Origin: Hyphomicrobiales bacterium
Lineage (GTDB): Bacteria > Pseudomonadota > Alphaproteobacteria > Rhizobiales > Beijerinckiaceae
NCBI GenBank assembly: GCA_028290595.1
Contig: JAQGJO010000434.1
Coordinates: forward strand, 1-6,160
Direction: 5' to 3'
Length of the DNA stretch: 6,160 nt
Shown here: positions 1-5,438 of the stretch, piece by piece
How positions within the stretch are numbered: the first letter of the stretch is position 1
How the letters are laid out: the number at the start of each line of letters is the position of its first letter
Notes under the pieces: model-generated
Told to the model about the DNA's origin: nothing
Database searches by the model: none
What the model saw: only the letters and a program-made list of their open reading frames with translations
Translations under genes and position numbers: made by a program

Positions 1-394
1 TGGCGCGCGGGATCTTGACGAAGAACTGCTGGAAGTCGCTGTCGAAACACATGGCGAAATCGGCGCGCAACGGGCCATAGGCGATATCGACCGGCGACAG
101 CGTCAACTCGCTGTCGGGCGTGCGCAGCCGCGCGCGTCCTTCAAGATGCAGCGCCAGCCAGATGCCGTCTTCGGCGCCTTCCGCATGGGTGCGCAATTCC
201 TGAACGCCCGAATTCAGTCGCGCAAAGGAAATGCCGAGTGGCGAAACGATCCAATGGGCGCTGGCGTGGAGACTGCTGTTCGCTTCGATCCGCTTCGGCT
301 GCAGAGAGAACTGCGCGAGCATGTTCAGCCAGGCCGTCGCCCGATGATTGCCCGGATAGGCTTCCGTGGTGAAATAGGAACTGGCAATCTGCAT
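1..394 (-). CDS. AraC-family transcriptional regulator, N-terminal part (truncated by window edge)
   Basis: The reading frame begins at ATG 394-392 (MQIASSYFTTEAYPGN) and stays open to the window edge, giving 131 residues. An in-frame TAG lies just upstream with no other start between, and an AGGA (complement of 400-403) sits five bases before the ATG, so the start is well supported. The visible part resembles the cupin-like AraC_binding_2 sensor domain that precedes the DNA-binding domain in one AraC/XylS subgroup. It shows an LALHLEGRARL strand, then a TLSPVDIAYGPL turn and an FFVKIPRA strand near residue 130. The C-terminal double helix-turn-helix that would prove the assignment lies outside the window. 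The gene is divergent from the dioxygenase gene, the usual arrangement for a local activator, so control of the dioxygenase-amidohydrolase pair is a reasonable inference. The effector cannot be read from the sequence. Confidence 0.72.
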   Translation of the reverse strand, partial: MQIASSYFTTEAYPGNHRATAWLNMLAQFSLQPKRIEANSSLHASAHWIVSPLGISFARLNSGVQELRTHAEGAEDGIWLALHLEGRARLRTPDSELTLSPVDIAYGPLRADFAMCFDSDFQQFFVKIPRA

Positions 395-450
395 CCGTGT
401 CCTGTCTGCCTCGTTAAAGTCAAGCTAGCCGCGGTTCAGCCTGTTTAGCA

Positions 451-465
451 GGCACAATTTGTGCC
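451..465. promoter_or_regulatory. Perfect palindrome GGCACA-ATT-TGTGCC, candidate operator
   Basis: Six-base arms GGCACA and TGTGCC flank a three-base spacer with no mismatches. The site lies 57 bases upstream of the AraC-type start and about 115 bases upstream of the preferred dioxygenase start, where a shared operator would sit. AraC proteins usually bind direct repeats, so a dimeric regulator of another family is also possible. On the minus strand, 467-451 reads CTGGCACAAATTGTGCC. This carries the GG-N10-GC core of a sigma-54 promoter with three departures from the common consensus. No function is demonstrated. Confidence 0.4.
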
Positions 466-568
466 AGACCTGGGAGTGCAGACAGGGAAAAACGGCAATC
501 AACTAATGATGCGTGGAAAGACAAGATCGCTTTTTTTGATCATTACAGGATGTCTGCTCGAATGAATC

Positions 569-572
569 AAGG
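569..572 (+). promoter_or_regulatory. Ribosome binding site AAGG that favours the 580 start
   Basis: AAGG lies seven bases before ATG 580. The two upstream in-frame ATGs, at 550 and 562, lack a properly spaced Shine-Dalgarno; at 550 an AGG directly abuts the start codon. The spacing therefore favours 580 as the true start of the dioxygenase. Confidence 0.5.
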
Positions 573-579
573 CTTTAGA

Positions 580-1383
580 ATGAACGATCCAAAAGCTCGC
601 ATGCCTGCCGTTTTCATCGGCCACGGAACTCCGATGAACGCCCTGGCGGACAACCGTTTTACTCAGACCTGGGAGCGGATCGGCTGCGAAATCGGCAAGC
701 CCAAGGCCATTCTGGTGATATCGGCGCATTGGTGCACGCGTGGCGTCGGCGTGACGGCGATGGAACATCCCCCCACAATCCACGATTTCGGCGGCTTCCC
801 ACAGGCGCTGTTCGACATGCGCTATCCCGCGCCCGGCGCGCCCGAGCTTGCAGCGCGGGTCAAAGCTTTGCTGTCGCCCCTGCCCGTGGTGCTCGATCAA
901 TCGTCATGGGGCTATGACCATGGCACCTGGTCGGTCCTGTGCAAGGCCTATCCCGACGCCGATGTTCCGGTCATCCAGCTCAGCATCGATATGGAGCGCG
1001 AGCCGCAATATCATTTCGATGTCGGGGCGAAGCTCGCGCCCTTGCGCGATGAAGGCGTGCTGATCGTCGGCACCGGCAATGTCGTGCATAACCTTCAGGT
1101 GTTCCGGCGGCATGAGCCGGGCTTTGCCTACGAATGGGCGGTGCGCTTCAACGATTACATCCGCGAAGGCCTGCTGGCCCATCGCTTCGAGGACCTGGTG
1201 AATTACGAGAGCTTCGGCGAGGCGGCCCGCATGTCGGTTCCAACACCCGATCATTATTATCCGCTGCTCTATGTGGCGGGCGCCGCCGGAGAGGATGCAG
1301 CGACCATCGAGGTCGATGAAGTGGCTCAGGCATCGATGAGCATGCTGACGGTCTCGTTCGGCAAGCAGGAGGCGCTTGCGTGA
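580..1383 (+). CDS. ygiD: YgiD/DODA-type extradiol ring-cleavage dioxygenase (LigB superfamily, class III)
   Basis: The protein closely resembles Escherichia coli YgiD (4,5-DOPA extradiol dioxygenase) along its whole length. Family members open catechol-type rings at the extradiol position using a metal held by histidines. Numbered from the upstream ATG at 550, the likely metal ligands are His25 (IGHGTPMNAL), His60 (LVISAHW), His180 (TGNVVHNL) and His235 (PTPDHYYPLL). Other family blocks are TIHDFGGFPQAL, MRYPAPGAP, WGYDHGTW and DADVPVIQLSID. No signal peptide or membrane segment is visible, so it should be cytoplasmic. The preferred start, ATG 580, gives 267 residues, near the 262 of YgiD as I recall it. 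A start at 550 would give 277 residues. The stop overlaps the start of the amidohydrolase gene, so the two are probably translated together. The family call is firm. The natural substrate is not known; DOPA activity is only the label of characterised relatives. Confidence 0.93.
   Translation: MNDPKARMPAVFIGHGTPMNALADNRFTQTWERIGCEIGKPKAILVISAHWCTRGVGVTAMEHPPTIHDFGGFPQALFDMRYPAPGAPELAARVKALLSPLPVVLDQSSWGYDHGTWSVLCKAYPDADVPVIQLSIDMEREPQYHFDVGAKLAPLRDEGVLIVGTGNVVHNLQVFRRHEPGFAYEWAVRFNDYIREGLLAHRFEDLVNYESFGEAARMSVPTPDHYYPLLYVAGAAGEDAATIEVDEVAQASMSMLTVSFGKQEALA
1367..1372 (+). promoter_or_regulatory. Perfect Shine-Dalgarno AGGAGG for the GTG start at 1380
   Basis: AGGAGG lies seven bases before GTG 1380, inside the last codons of the dioxygenase gene. 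It decides the start of the amidohydrolase, because the GTG overlaps the upstream TGA as GTGA (1380-1383). This is a classic translational-coupling layout. Confidence 0.85.
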
Positions 1384-2840
1384 GCGAACTACTGATCCGC
1401 GGCGGCCATATTTTCGATCTCAACCGGTCGGAGAGCGCCGACATTCTGGTCCGCGACGGCAAGATCGCGGCGATCGGCGACGGGCTCTCCACCCAGGGCA
1501 CGATCGTCGAGGCGCGCGGCAAGATCGTCATGCCGGGCTTCGTCAATGCCCATACGCATTCCAACCAAGCGCTGGAAAAAGGCCTTTGCGACCGCTTTCC
1601 CCTGGACGCATGGATGGTGATCGCCTCCTACGGCGGCACCAATGCGGAACTGTCGCCGCGCGATCTCTACGTCTCGGCACTGATCGGCGCGATCGAGATG
1701 ATCCGCACCGGCTCGACCTCGCTGCTTGATATGCCGAGGGTCAATCCGGCCTCGTTCGAAGCCGACAGTGACGCCATCATGCAGGCCTATGCCGACATCG
1801 GCATCCGCGCTGCCGTCGCGGTCAGCTTTTCCGACGTGAACTTTCCGGCGTCCCTGCCCATCGAGCTGGTGCCCGGCATGGAGGAAACACTGAAGCCGCG
1901 CCGCACCGCGGCGGTCGCCGATATCGTTTCCCATCTCGACGCTTTCGTCGACCGCTGGAAGGGCCGCCATCCGCTGCTGTCGCCGATGGTCGGGCCTTCC
2001 TCGCTGCCGCGCTGCTCGACGGAAATGTTCGAGGCTTCGGTCGATCTCGCGCGCCGCCGCGGCGTCGGCCTGCAGACCCATCTCCTCTCCGGCAAATCGC
2101 AAGTGATGGTCGGCGAGAAACGCTACGGCGGCTCGACCGTCGATTTCCTCAAGCGCATCGGCTGCCTGGAAGACTGGGCGAGTTTTGCCCATTCGATCTG
2201 GCTCAGCGATGAAGAGGTGCAGACACTTGGCGCTTCATCCGCCGTCGCCGTGCACAATCCGGTCAGCAACATGAAGCTCGGCGCCGGCGTCGCGCCGATC
2301 CCGGAACTGCGCAAGGCCGGCGGCCGCATCGCGCTCGGCAGCGATGGCGCCAGCAGCGCCGACAGCCAGAACATGTTCGAGACCATCAAGGGCGCTGCCA
2401 TCCTGCATCGCATCAACCACGAGCAGGAAGACTGGATTTTAGCCGAAGACGCGCTCGACATGTGCTGGAACGGCGGTGCCGCGGCGCTGCGCCAGAAAGT
2501 CGGCCAACTCGCCGTCGGCCACGCCGCCGACATCGTGCTGCTGCATACGCAGAACATGTTTGATGCGCCGAGAGACCAGTTGGCCGGCCAGATCGTCCAT
2601 AGCGAACTCGGCGGTTCGGTCGACACCGTCATCATCGCCGGCGAGATCGTCCTGCAGAACGGCAAGATCACACGCATCGACGAGGCCGCAATCCACGCCG
2701 AAGCGCAGGAGATCGTCAGCCGCCTCCACGCCGGACTGCCGGAGCGCATGCGCCGGGCTCAAGATTTTATGCCGCTGTTCCGTGAACTTGAACGCCGCGT
2801 CAGCAAGACCAAGCTAAGTTTTTCAAGGTTCTGCGGCTAA
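1380..2840 (+). CDS. Amidohydrolase-superfamily enzyme (TRZ/ATZ / cytosine-deaminase-like metal hydrolase)
   Basis: This is a 486-residue cytoplasmic metal-dependent hydrolase with a GTG start. The N-terminal beta-sandwich (LLIRGGHIFDL, ILVRDGKIAAIG) leads into MPGFVNAHTHS, holding the metal pair His58/His60. Further active-site positions are His234 (LQTHLL), His271 (FAHSIWLSDEE), His292 (HNPVSNMKLGAG) and Asp322 (ALGSDGASS). The C-terminal part of the sandwich returns at GHAADIVLL (380-388). Relatives deaminate or dechlorinate purines, pyrimidines and s-triazines, or hydrolyse S-adenosylhomocysteine-type compounds; the substrate here is not determined. One oddity is that the usual His-x-x-Glu after the third ligand is HLLS, so the catalytic glutamate position is Ser237. 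All metal ligands are otherwise present and the length is slightly above the common 440-480. It is coupled to the dioxygenase, suggesting successive or parallel steps in one catabolic route. The last few residues (KLSFSRFCG) look unlike the family and abut the repeat region. Confidence 0.9.
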   Translation: MSELLIRGGHIFDLNRSESADILVRDGKIAAIGDGLSTQGTIVEARGKIVMPGFVNAHTHSNQALEKGLCDRFPLDAWMVIASYGGTNAELSPRDLYVSALIGAIEMIRTGSTSLLDMPRVNPASFEADSDAIMQAYADIGIRAAVAVSFSDVNFPASLPIELVPGMEETLKPRRTAAVADIVSHLDAFVDRWKGRHPLLSPMVGPSSLPRCSTEMFEASVDLARRRGVGLQTHLLSGKSQVMVGEKRYGGSTVDFLKRIGCLEDWASFAHSIWLSDEEVQTLGASSAVAVHNPVSNMKLGAGVAPIPELRKAGGRIALGSDGASSADSQNMFETIKGAAILHRINHEQEDWILAEDALDMCWNGGAAALRQKVGQLAVGHAADIVLLHTQNMFDAPRDQLAGQIVHSELGGSVDTVIIAGEIVLQNGKITRIDEAAIHAEAQEIVSRLHAGLPERMRRAQDFMPLFRELERRVSKTKLSFSRFCG

Positions 2841-2862
2841 CGTACACCGTTGTCATTCCCGA

Positions 2863-2879
2863 CGCCCGCGTAGCGGGCG
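2863..2879. repeat. Hairpin CGCCCGC-GTA-GCGGGCG
   Basis: Seven perfect base pairs close a three-base loop, making a very GC-rich stem 22 bases after the amidohydrolase stop. It could slow or end transcription, or protect the mRNA 3' end. No T-run follows, so it is listed as a hairpin and not as an intrinsic terminator. Confidence 0.6.
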
Positions 2880-2932
2880 AGCGTGAAGCCAGGAGCCAAT
2901 TGTACAACGTTGAGCCGTCACGTTGCTTCTGG

Positions 2933-2963
2933 ATTCCCGCTCTGCGCTTCGCTTGGCGGGAAT
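2933..2963. repeat. Hairpin ATTCCCGC / GCGGGAAT
   Basis: Eight perfect base pairs (2933-2940 with 2956-2963) enclose a 15-base loop that contains a small GCG-CTT-CGC fold of its own. It forms the right half of the repeat element and lies 34 bases downstream of the ABC ATPase stop, where it could act on that transcript. There is no adjacent U-tract. Confidence 0.55.
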
Positions 2964-2997
2964 GACACCAAGGCTGAAGCGCAACGACAAACGTCAG

Positions 2998-4593
2998 CTA
3001 ACCATCCGTCGCGGCGTGCCACTTGCGCCCCGGCACGGCGGCGACGAGTGCCTGCGAATACGGGTGCTTCGGCGCCACCAGAACATCGGACGCGATTCCC
3101 TCTTCCACCACCTGCCCGCCTTGCATGATGGCGACACGATCGCAGATCTGCGCCGCCACGCGCAGATCATGAGTGATGAACACCACCGAGAGACCCAGCT
3201 TGCGCTGGATTTCCGCAATCAGGGTCAGCACCTGCGCCTGCACGGAGACATCGAGCGCGGACACAGGCTCGTCCGCAACGAGAATATCCGGATCCATCGC
3301 CAGCGCGCGGGCCAGGCCGATGCGCTGGCGCTGGCCACCGGAGAACTCATGCGGATAGCGGTCGACCGCCGCGGGATCAAGCCCGACCAGCGCGAACAGA
3401 TCGCGCACGCGCGGATGCACATCGGCCGCCTTTGCCCCATGGATCAGCGGCCCCTGTGCGACGAGATCGCCGACCTTGCGGCGCGGGTTCAGGGAAGCAT
3501 AAGGGTCCTGAAACACCATCTGCACGCGCCGGACATTCTTGCGCCACTCGACCTTGGTCATCGCCGTGATATTCGCGCCATCGACCTCGATCGCGCCGCT
3601 GTCGGTCGTCAGCAGCCGCACGATGCAGCGCGCCAGGGTTGATTTGCCGGAACCGCTCTCGCCGACAATGCCAAGCGTGCTGCCGCGCCGCAAAGCCAGC
3701 GTCACATTCTTCAGCGCCGCGACATCGCGGCCCTTCTGACGGTAAGTCTTGCTGACATTGACGATCGACAGAACCGATTGGCCGACCGGCTGCAACGGTT
3801 CCTTCGACGGCGGCTTCAGTGACGGCACGGCGGCAATCAGCTCGCGCGTATAAGGATGTTCCGGCGCCTCGAGAACCTTGGCGGCGGTTCCCTCCTCGAC
3901 AAGGACGCCGTGGCGCATCACCGCGATGCGCGTGGCAATTTCTGCTACCACGCCGAAATCATGGGTGATGAACAACACGCCCATGCGATTGCGCTGCTGC
4001 AACTCGCGGATCAGCGACAGGATCTGCGCCTGGGTGGTGACGTCGAGCGCTGTCGTCGGCTCGTCGGCGATCAGAAGTTTCGGTTCGAGCGCCAGCGCCA
4101 TAGCGATCATCGCCCGCTGGCGCTGGCCACCGGAGAGTTCGTGTGGATAGGCCCGCGCCGCGCGCGCCGGATCGGGCAGATGCATCTGTCCCAGCAGATC
4201 CAGCACCTTGGCGCGGATCTCGGCTTGCGGCAGCTCGGTGTGGACACGGAACGTTTCGGCGACCTGATCGCCGATCCGGTGCAGCGGATTGAGCGCCGTC
4301 ATCGGGTCCTGGAAGATCATGCCGATGCGCGCGCCGCGGATGGCGCGCATGGCGTGCAGCGGCAGGCCGAGCAGGTCCTCGCCCTCGAACAGAATCCGGC
4401 CTGATTCCGGCGTAACGCCCTCCGGCAACAGCCGCAGGATTGACGACGCCATGATTGATTTACCGGAGCCGCTTTCGCCGACAACGCAGACGATCTCGTT
4501 GTCACCCACATTGAGCGAGAGATCGCGGACCGCATAATCGCGATCCGCATGGCGCGGCAGACGGACGGAAAGGTTTTCGATCGACAGGGCCAT
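2998..4593 (-). CDS. Dpp/Opp-type ABC importer, fused double ATP-binding protein (DppD-DppF-like)
   Basis: This 531-residue cytoplasmic ATPase carries two complete nucleotide-binding domains in one chain, like GsiA or YejF. Domain 1 has Walker A GESGSGKS (39-46), Q-loop Gln95 ([10 protein letters not shown]), signature LSGGQ (153-157), Walker B LLIADE (173-178) and switch His211. Domain 2 has Walker A at 311-318, Gln362 ([10 protein letters not shown]), signature FSGGQ (417-421), Walker B ILVADE (437-442) and His475. Each domain ends in the HPY(T/S) block typical of oligopeptide/nickel importers ([13 protein letters not shown] and [13 protein letters not shown]). Both sites look intact, so both should hydrolyse ATP to drive uptake. 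The start ATG 4593-4591 shares one base with the permease stop (TGATG), indicating translational coupling. The frame stays open upstream of that ATG, but the extra residues overlap the permease gene and are not ABC-like. The substrate cannot be told from the ATPase. Confidence 0.95.
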   Translation of the reverse strand: MALSIENLSVRLPRHADRDYAVRDLSLNVGDNEIVCVVGESGSGKSIMASSILRLLPEGVTPESGRILFEGEDLLGLPLHAMRAIRGARIGMIFQDPMTALNPLHRIGDQVAETFRVHTELPQAEIRAKVLDLLGQMHLPDPARAARAYPHELSGGQRQRAMIAMALALEPKLLIADEPTTALDVTTQAQILSLIRELQQRNRMGVLFITHDFGVVAEIATRIAVMRHGVLVEEGTAAKVLEAPEHPYTRELIAAVPSLKPPSKEPLQPVGQSVLSIVNVSKTYRQKGRDVAALKNVTLALRRGSTLGIVGESGSGKSTLARCIVRLLTTDSGAIEVDGANITAMTKVEWRKNVRRVQMVFQDPYASLNPRRKVGDLVAQGPLIHGAKAADVHPRVRDLFALVGLDPAAVDRYPHEFSGGQRQRIGLARALAMDPDILVADEPVSALDVSVQAQVLTLIAEIQRKLGLSVVFITHDLRVAAQICDRVAIMQGGQVVEEGIASDVLVAPKHPYSQALVAAVPGRKWHAATDG

Positions 4594-5426
4594 CAGTCTT
4601 TGCGCCTCAACCGTGGGTTCATCGCATCGTTGAGCCCCTGCCCGATCAGCGAGATCGACAGCACCGTGATCAGGATGACGATGCCGGGAAGCATCGCCAC
4701 ATAAGCAGCCGTGCGCAGCACCCGGCGGCCATCGGCAATCAGATTGCCCCACGACGCCACATTGGGATCGGACAGGCCCAGAAAAGCCAGCGCGCTTTCG
4801 AGCAGGATCGAGAACGCCATGACAACGCTGGCGTAGACAATCACCGGCGGCAGCGCATTCGGCAATATTTCAAAGAAGATGATCCGCCAGTTGGGCATGC
4901 CGAGGCCCCGGCAGGCCTGCACAAACTCGCGATTGCGCAAAGTCAGGAATTCAGCGCGCGTCAGCCGCGCCGGCGCTGTCCACGAGACGATACCGATCGT
5001 CAGCGCCAGGGTCTCGATATGCGAGCCGAAGATGACGACGAGCAGCAGCAAAAGGATAAAGCTCGGAACCGTCTGAAACGCCTCCGTCACCCGCATGAGA
5101 GCCGTATCAACCCAGCGGCCATAAAAGCCGGCCAGCGCGCCGACGACGATGCCGATGACGATGGCAACGACCGTCGAGATCAGCCCGATCAGCAGCGAGG
5201 TGCGCGCGCCATAGAAAAGCTGCGCCGCGACATTGCGGCCGACAGAATCCGTGCCGAGTGGAAATCGCGGGTTGGCGAACGGCGCCTGCAGCGGCCGACC
5301 GGCCAAGGACAACGGATCGTTCGGAAACAGCCAGCCCGCTGACGCCGCCATGGCCAGGATGACTAGGAGAAGTGCGGCGCCGATCAGCGCAGATGGCGAT
5401 CTGGCAAGGGATTTCAGCAGTGCCAT
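4593..5426 (-). CDS. Dpp/Opp-type ABC importer permease, DppC-like
   Basis: This 277-residue inner-membrane protein forms half of the transport channel. A first membrane helix (about 13-33) is followed by a periplasmic segment with the DppC hallmark FPLGTDSVGRNVAAQLFYGAR (55-75, the LGTD-x-x-GRD/N block). Further hydrophobic helices lie at about 79-101, 118-135, 137-152, 195-216 and 243-265. The cytoplasmic EAA-like coupling loop is FVQACRGLGM followed by FFEILPN (168-190), which contacts the ATPase. The SDPNVASWGNLI block (219-230) is also typical. Start ATG 5426-5424 lies 12 bases after the upstream permease stop, with only a weak GGA ribosome site, so translation probably depends on the gene before it. 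The stop overlaps the ATPase start by one base. Length and motifs are normal for the family. Confidence 0.95.
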   Translation of the reverse strand: MALLKSLARSPSALIGAALLLVILAMAASAGWLFPNDPLSLAGRPLQAPFANPRFPLGTDSVGRNVAAQLFYGARTSLLIGLISTVVAIVIGIVVGALAGFYGRWVDTALMRVTEAFQTVPSFILLLLLVVIFGSHIETLALTIGIVSWTAPARLTRAEFLTLRNREFVQACRGLGMPNWRIIFFEILPNALPPVIVYASVVMAFSILLESALAFLGLSDPNVASWGNLIADGRRVLRTAAYVAMLPGIVILITVLSISLIGQGLNDAMNPRLRRKD

Positions 5427-5438
5427 GCGTCGATCCGA

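Larger units (their letters stand above)
395..579. other. Divergent intergenic/regulatory region
   Basis: This 185-base gap separates the minus-strand AraC-type gene from the plus-strand dioxygenase and must hold the promoters of both. It is more AT-rich than its flanks, especially near 480-549. It contains a perfect 6-3-6 palindrome at 451-465, a run of seven T at 531-537 and a wide inverted pair TAATGAT (504-510) / ATCATTA (539-545). I found no convincing sigma-70 -35/-10 pair for either direction by eye. Confidence 0.6.
2851..2967. repeat. Inverted-repeat-bounded intergenic element (MITE-like or palindromic repeat)
   Basis: The 117-base segment begins with TGTCATTCCCG (2851-2861) and ends with its exact reverse complement CGGGAATGACA (2957-2967). 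Inside are a CGCCCGC/GCGGGCG hairpin, the palindromes TTGTACAA (2900-2907) and CAACGTTG (2905-2912), and a second hairpin at 2933-2963. Sequences with GTCATTCCCG and GGGAATGACA ends are familiar as dispersed intergenic repeats in Bradyrhizobium-type genomes. That comparison is from memory, and a single copy in this window cannot prove dispersal. No target-site duplication is obvious and no transposase is present. Confidence 0.55.
2841..2997. other. Convergent intergenic region with repeat-like hairpins
   Basis: This 157-base gap lies between the ends of the plus-strand amidohydrolase and the minus-strand ABC ATPase. No gene is visible. Most of it is filled by an inverted-repeat-bounded element (2851-2967) with two internal hairpins. 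Neither hairpin is followed by a U-tract, so a standard intrinsic terminator is not evident in either direction, although the hairpins could still separate the two converging transcripts. Confidence 0.6.

Noticed and set aside
146..448. Open frame of 100 codons on the plus strand
   Set aside because: It lies opposite the AraC-type gene, has no family-like sequence, and reflects the GC-rich antisense of a real gene.
1389..2192. Long minus-strand open frame (267 codons) inside the amidohydrolase gene
   Set aside because: It is antisense to a gene with clear catalytic motifs. Its Arg/Asp/Ala/His-rich composition is typical of a mirror frame in GC-rich DNA.
2863..2879. Intrinsic terminator for the amidohydrolase transcript
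   Set aside because: The stem is strong, but no T-run follows on the plus strand, so only the hairpin is reported.
2923..3642. Plus-strand open frame of 239 codons opposite the ABC ATPase
   Set aside because: The start lies in the repeat region, the composition is His/Arg/Asp-rich with no domain, and the opposite strand carries an unmistakable second ATPase domain.
3856..4404. Plus-strand open frame of 182 codons opposite the first ATPase domain
   Set aside because: It is the complementary-strand counterpart of the frame at 2923-3642, arising from the homologous first domain. The recurring peptides (LATGE, GDVER/GDIER) mirror the duplicated ATPase domains and are not an independent protein.
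4594..4752. N-terminal extension of the ATPase frame upstream of ATG 4593
   Set aside because: The 53 residues overlap the permease coding region, show no ABC character, and the TGATG junction gives a natural coupled start.
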